From Candidatus Kapaibacterium sp. (GTDB lineage: Bacteria; Bacteroidota; Ignavibacteria; Kapaibacteriales; UBA961): DNA of 6,502 nucleotides. Shown here one piece after another: positions 6,406 through 6,502 of the stretch (position 1 is the first letter of the stretch; the number at the start of each line of letters is the position of its first letter). Location of the stretch: the NCBI GenBank assembly GCA_023253875.1, contig JALRFC010000105.1, positions 1 through 6,502 of the forward strand, given 5' to 3'. The notes under the pieces were generated by a model, which saw only the letters and a list, made by a program, of their open reading frames with translations, did not search any database and was not told the DNA's origin. A program made the translations under genes and the position numbers.

Positions 6406-6502
6406 TTGAGAACACTCACAATACTCGGATCAACCGGTTCCATTGGTACGCAAACTTTGGATATCGTCAGACAATTCAAGGATGATTTTTCCATCAATGT
6501 AC
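6406..6502 (+). CDS. dxr: 1-deoxy-D-xylulose 5-phosphate reductoisomerase (DXR), 3' partial
   Basis: The first committed step of the MEP isoprenoid pathway: NADPH-dependent conversion of DXP to 2-C-methyl-D-erythritol 4-phosphate, in the cytoplasm. Only the first 32 residues are in the window. They contain the hallmark N-terminal nucleotide-binding motif TILGSTGSIGTQTLDIVR, which lines up closely with E. coli Dxr (MKQLTILGSTGSIG) from residue 1. A TTG start at 6406 gives this same N-terminal length and is preceded by GAGG at good spacing. In-frame alternatives are TTG 6394 and ATG 6379; the latter would overlap the upstream gene by 19 bases, add nine residues and lacks a ribosome site. The stop-to-start gap to the upstream gene is 8 bases, so this is the third gene of the rlmN operon. 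The rest of the enzyme lies beyond the right edge and cannot be judged. Confidence 0.93.
   Translation, partial: MRTLTILGSTGSIGTQTLDIVRQFKDDFSINV

Overview
The window holds five protein-coding genes, all on the + strand and in two blocks. Base composition is AT-leaning and uniform by eye, with no tRNA, rRNA, insertion sequence, CRISPR array or other mobile element that I could see. The fused CcoN-CcoO oxidase subunit, an OmpA-family protein with two OmpA-like domains and a Bacteroidota-style surface-protein family suggest a Gram-negative bacterium of the Bacteroidota/Chlorobiota (FCB) group. A Kapabacteria- or Ignavibacteria-like lineage is plausible, because good Shine-Dalgarno sites are present (AGGAG, GAGG), which typical Bacteroidetes often lack. 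This placement is inference from gene architecture, not a phylogeny.

Block 1 (1-2219) is the 3' part of a fused cbb3-type cytochrome c oxidase gene. The reading frame is open at the left edge, so the true start lies just outside the window. All heme and copper ligands of CcoN and the single heme c site of CcoO are visible. The gene is closed by a clear rho-independent terminator, and no ccoP, ccoQ or other oxidase gene follows it.

Block 2 begins with a 221-base intergenic leader and a monocistronic-looking gene (2360-4249). It encodes a secreted outer-membrane protein with an N-terminal beta-barrel-like region, a first OmpA-like domain, a beta-rich (Ig-like) spacer and a second OmpA-like domain. 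A strong terminator follows.

The last three genes are packed as an operon: rlmN (rRNA/tRNA adenine-C2 methyltransferase), an uncharacterised exported beta-rich protein overlapping it by ATGA, and the 5' end of dxr (DXP reductoisomerase, isoprenoid MEP pathway), whose ribosome binding site overlaps the preceding stop codon. rlmN has no evident Shine-Dalgarno site, while the two downstream genes do. Translational coupling of the three is likely.

I found no convincing novel system. The most useful points are the oxidase fusion ending its transcription unit without CcoP, the double peptidoglycan-binding architecture of the OmpA protein, and the unknown envelope protein co-expressed with rlmN and dxr.
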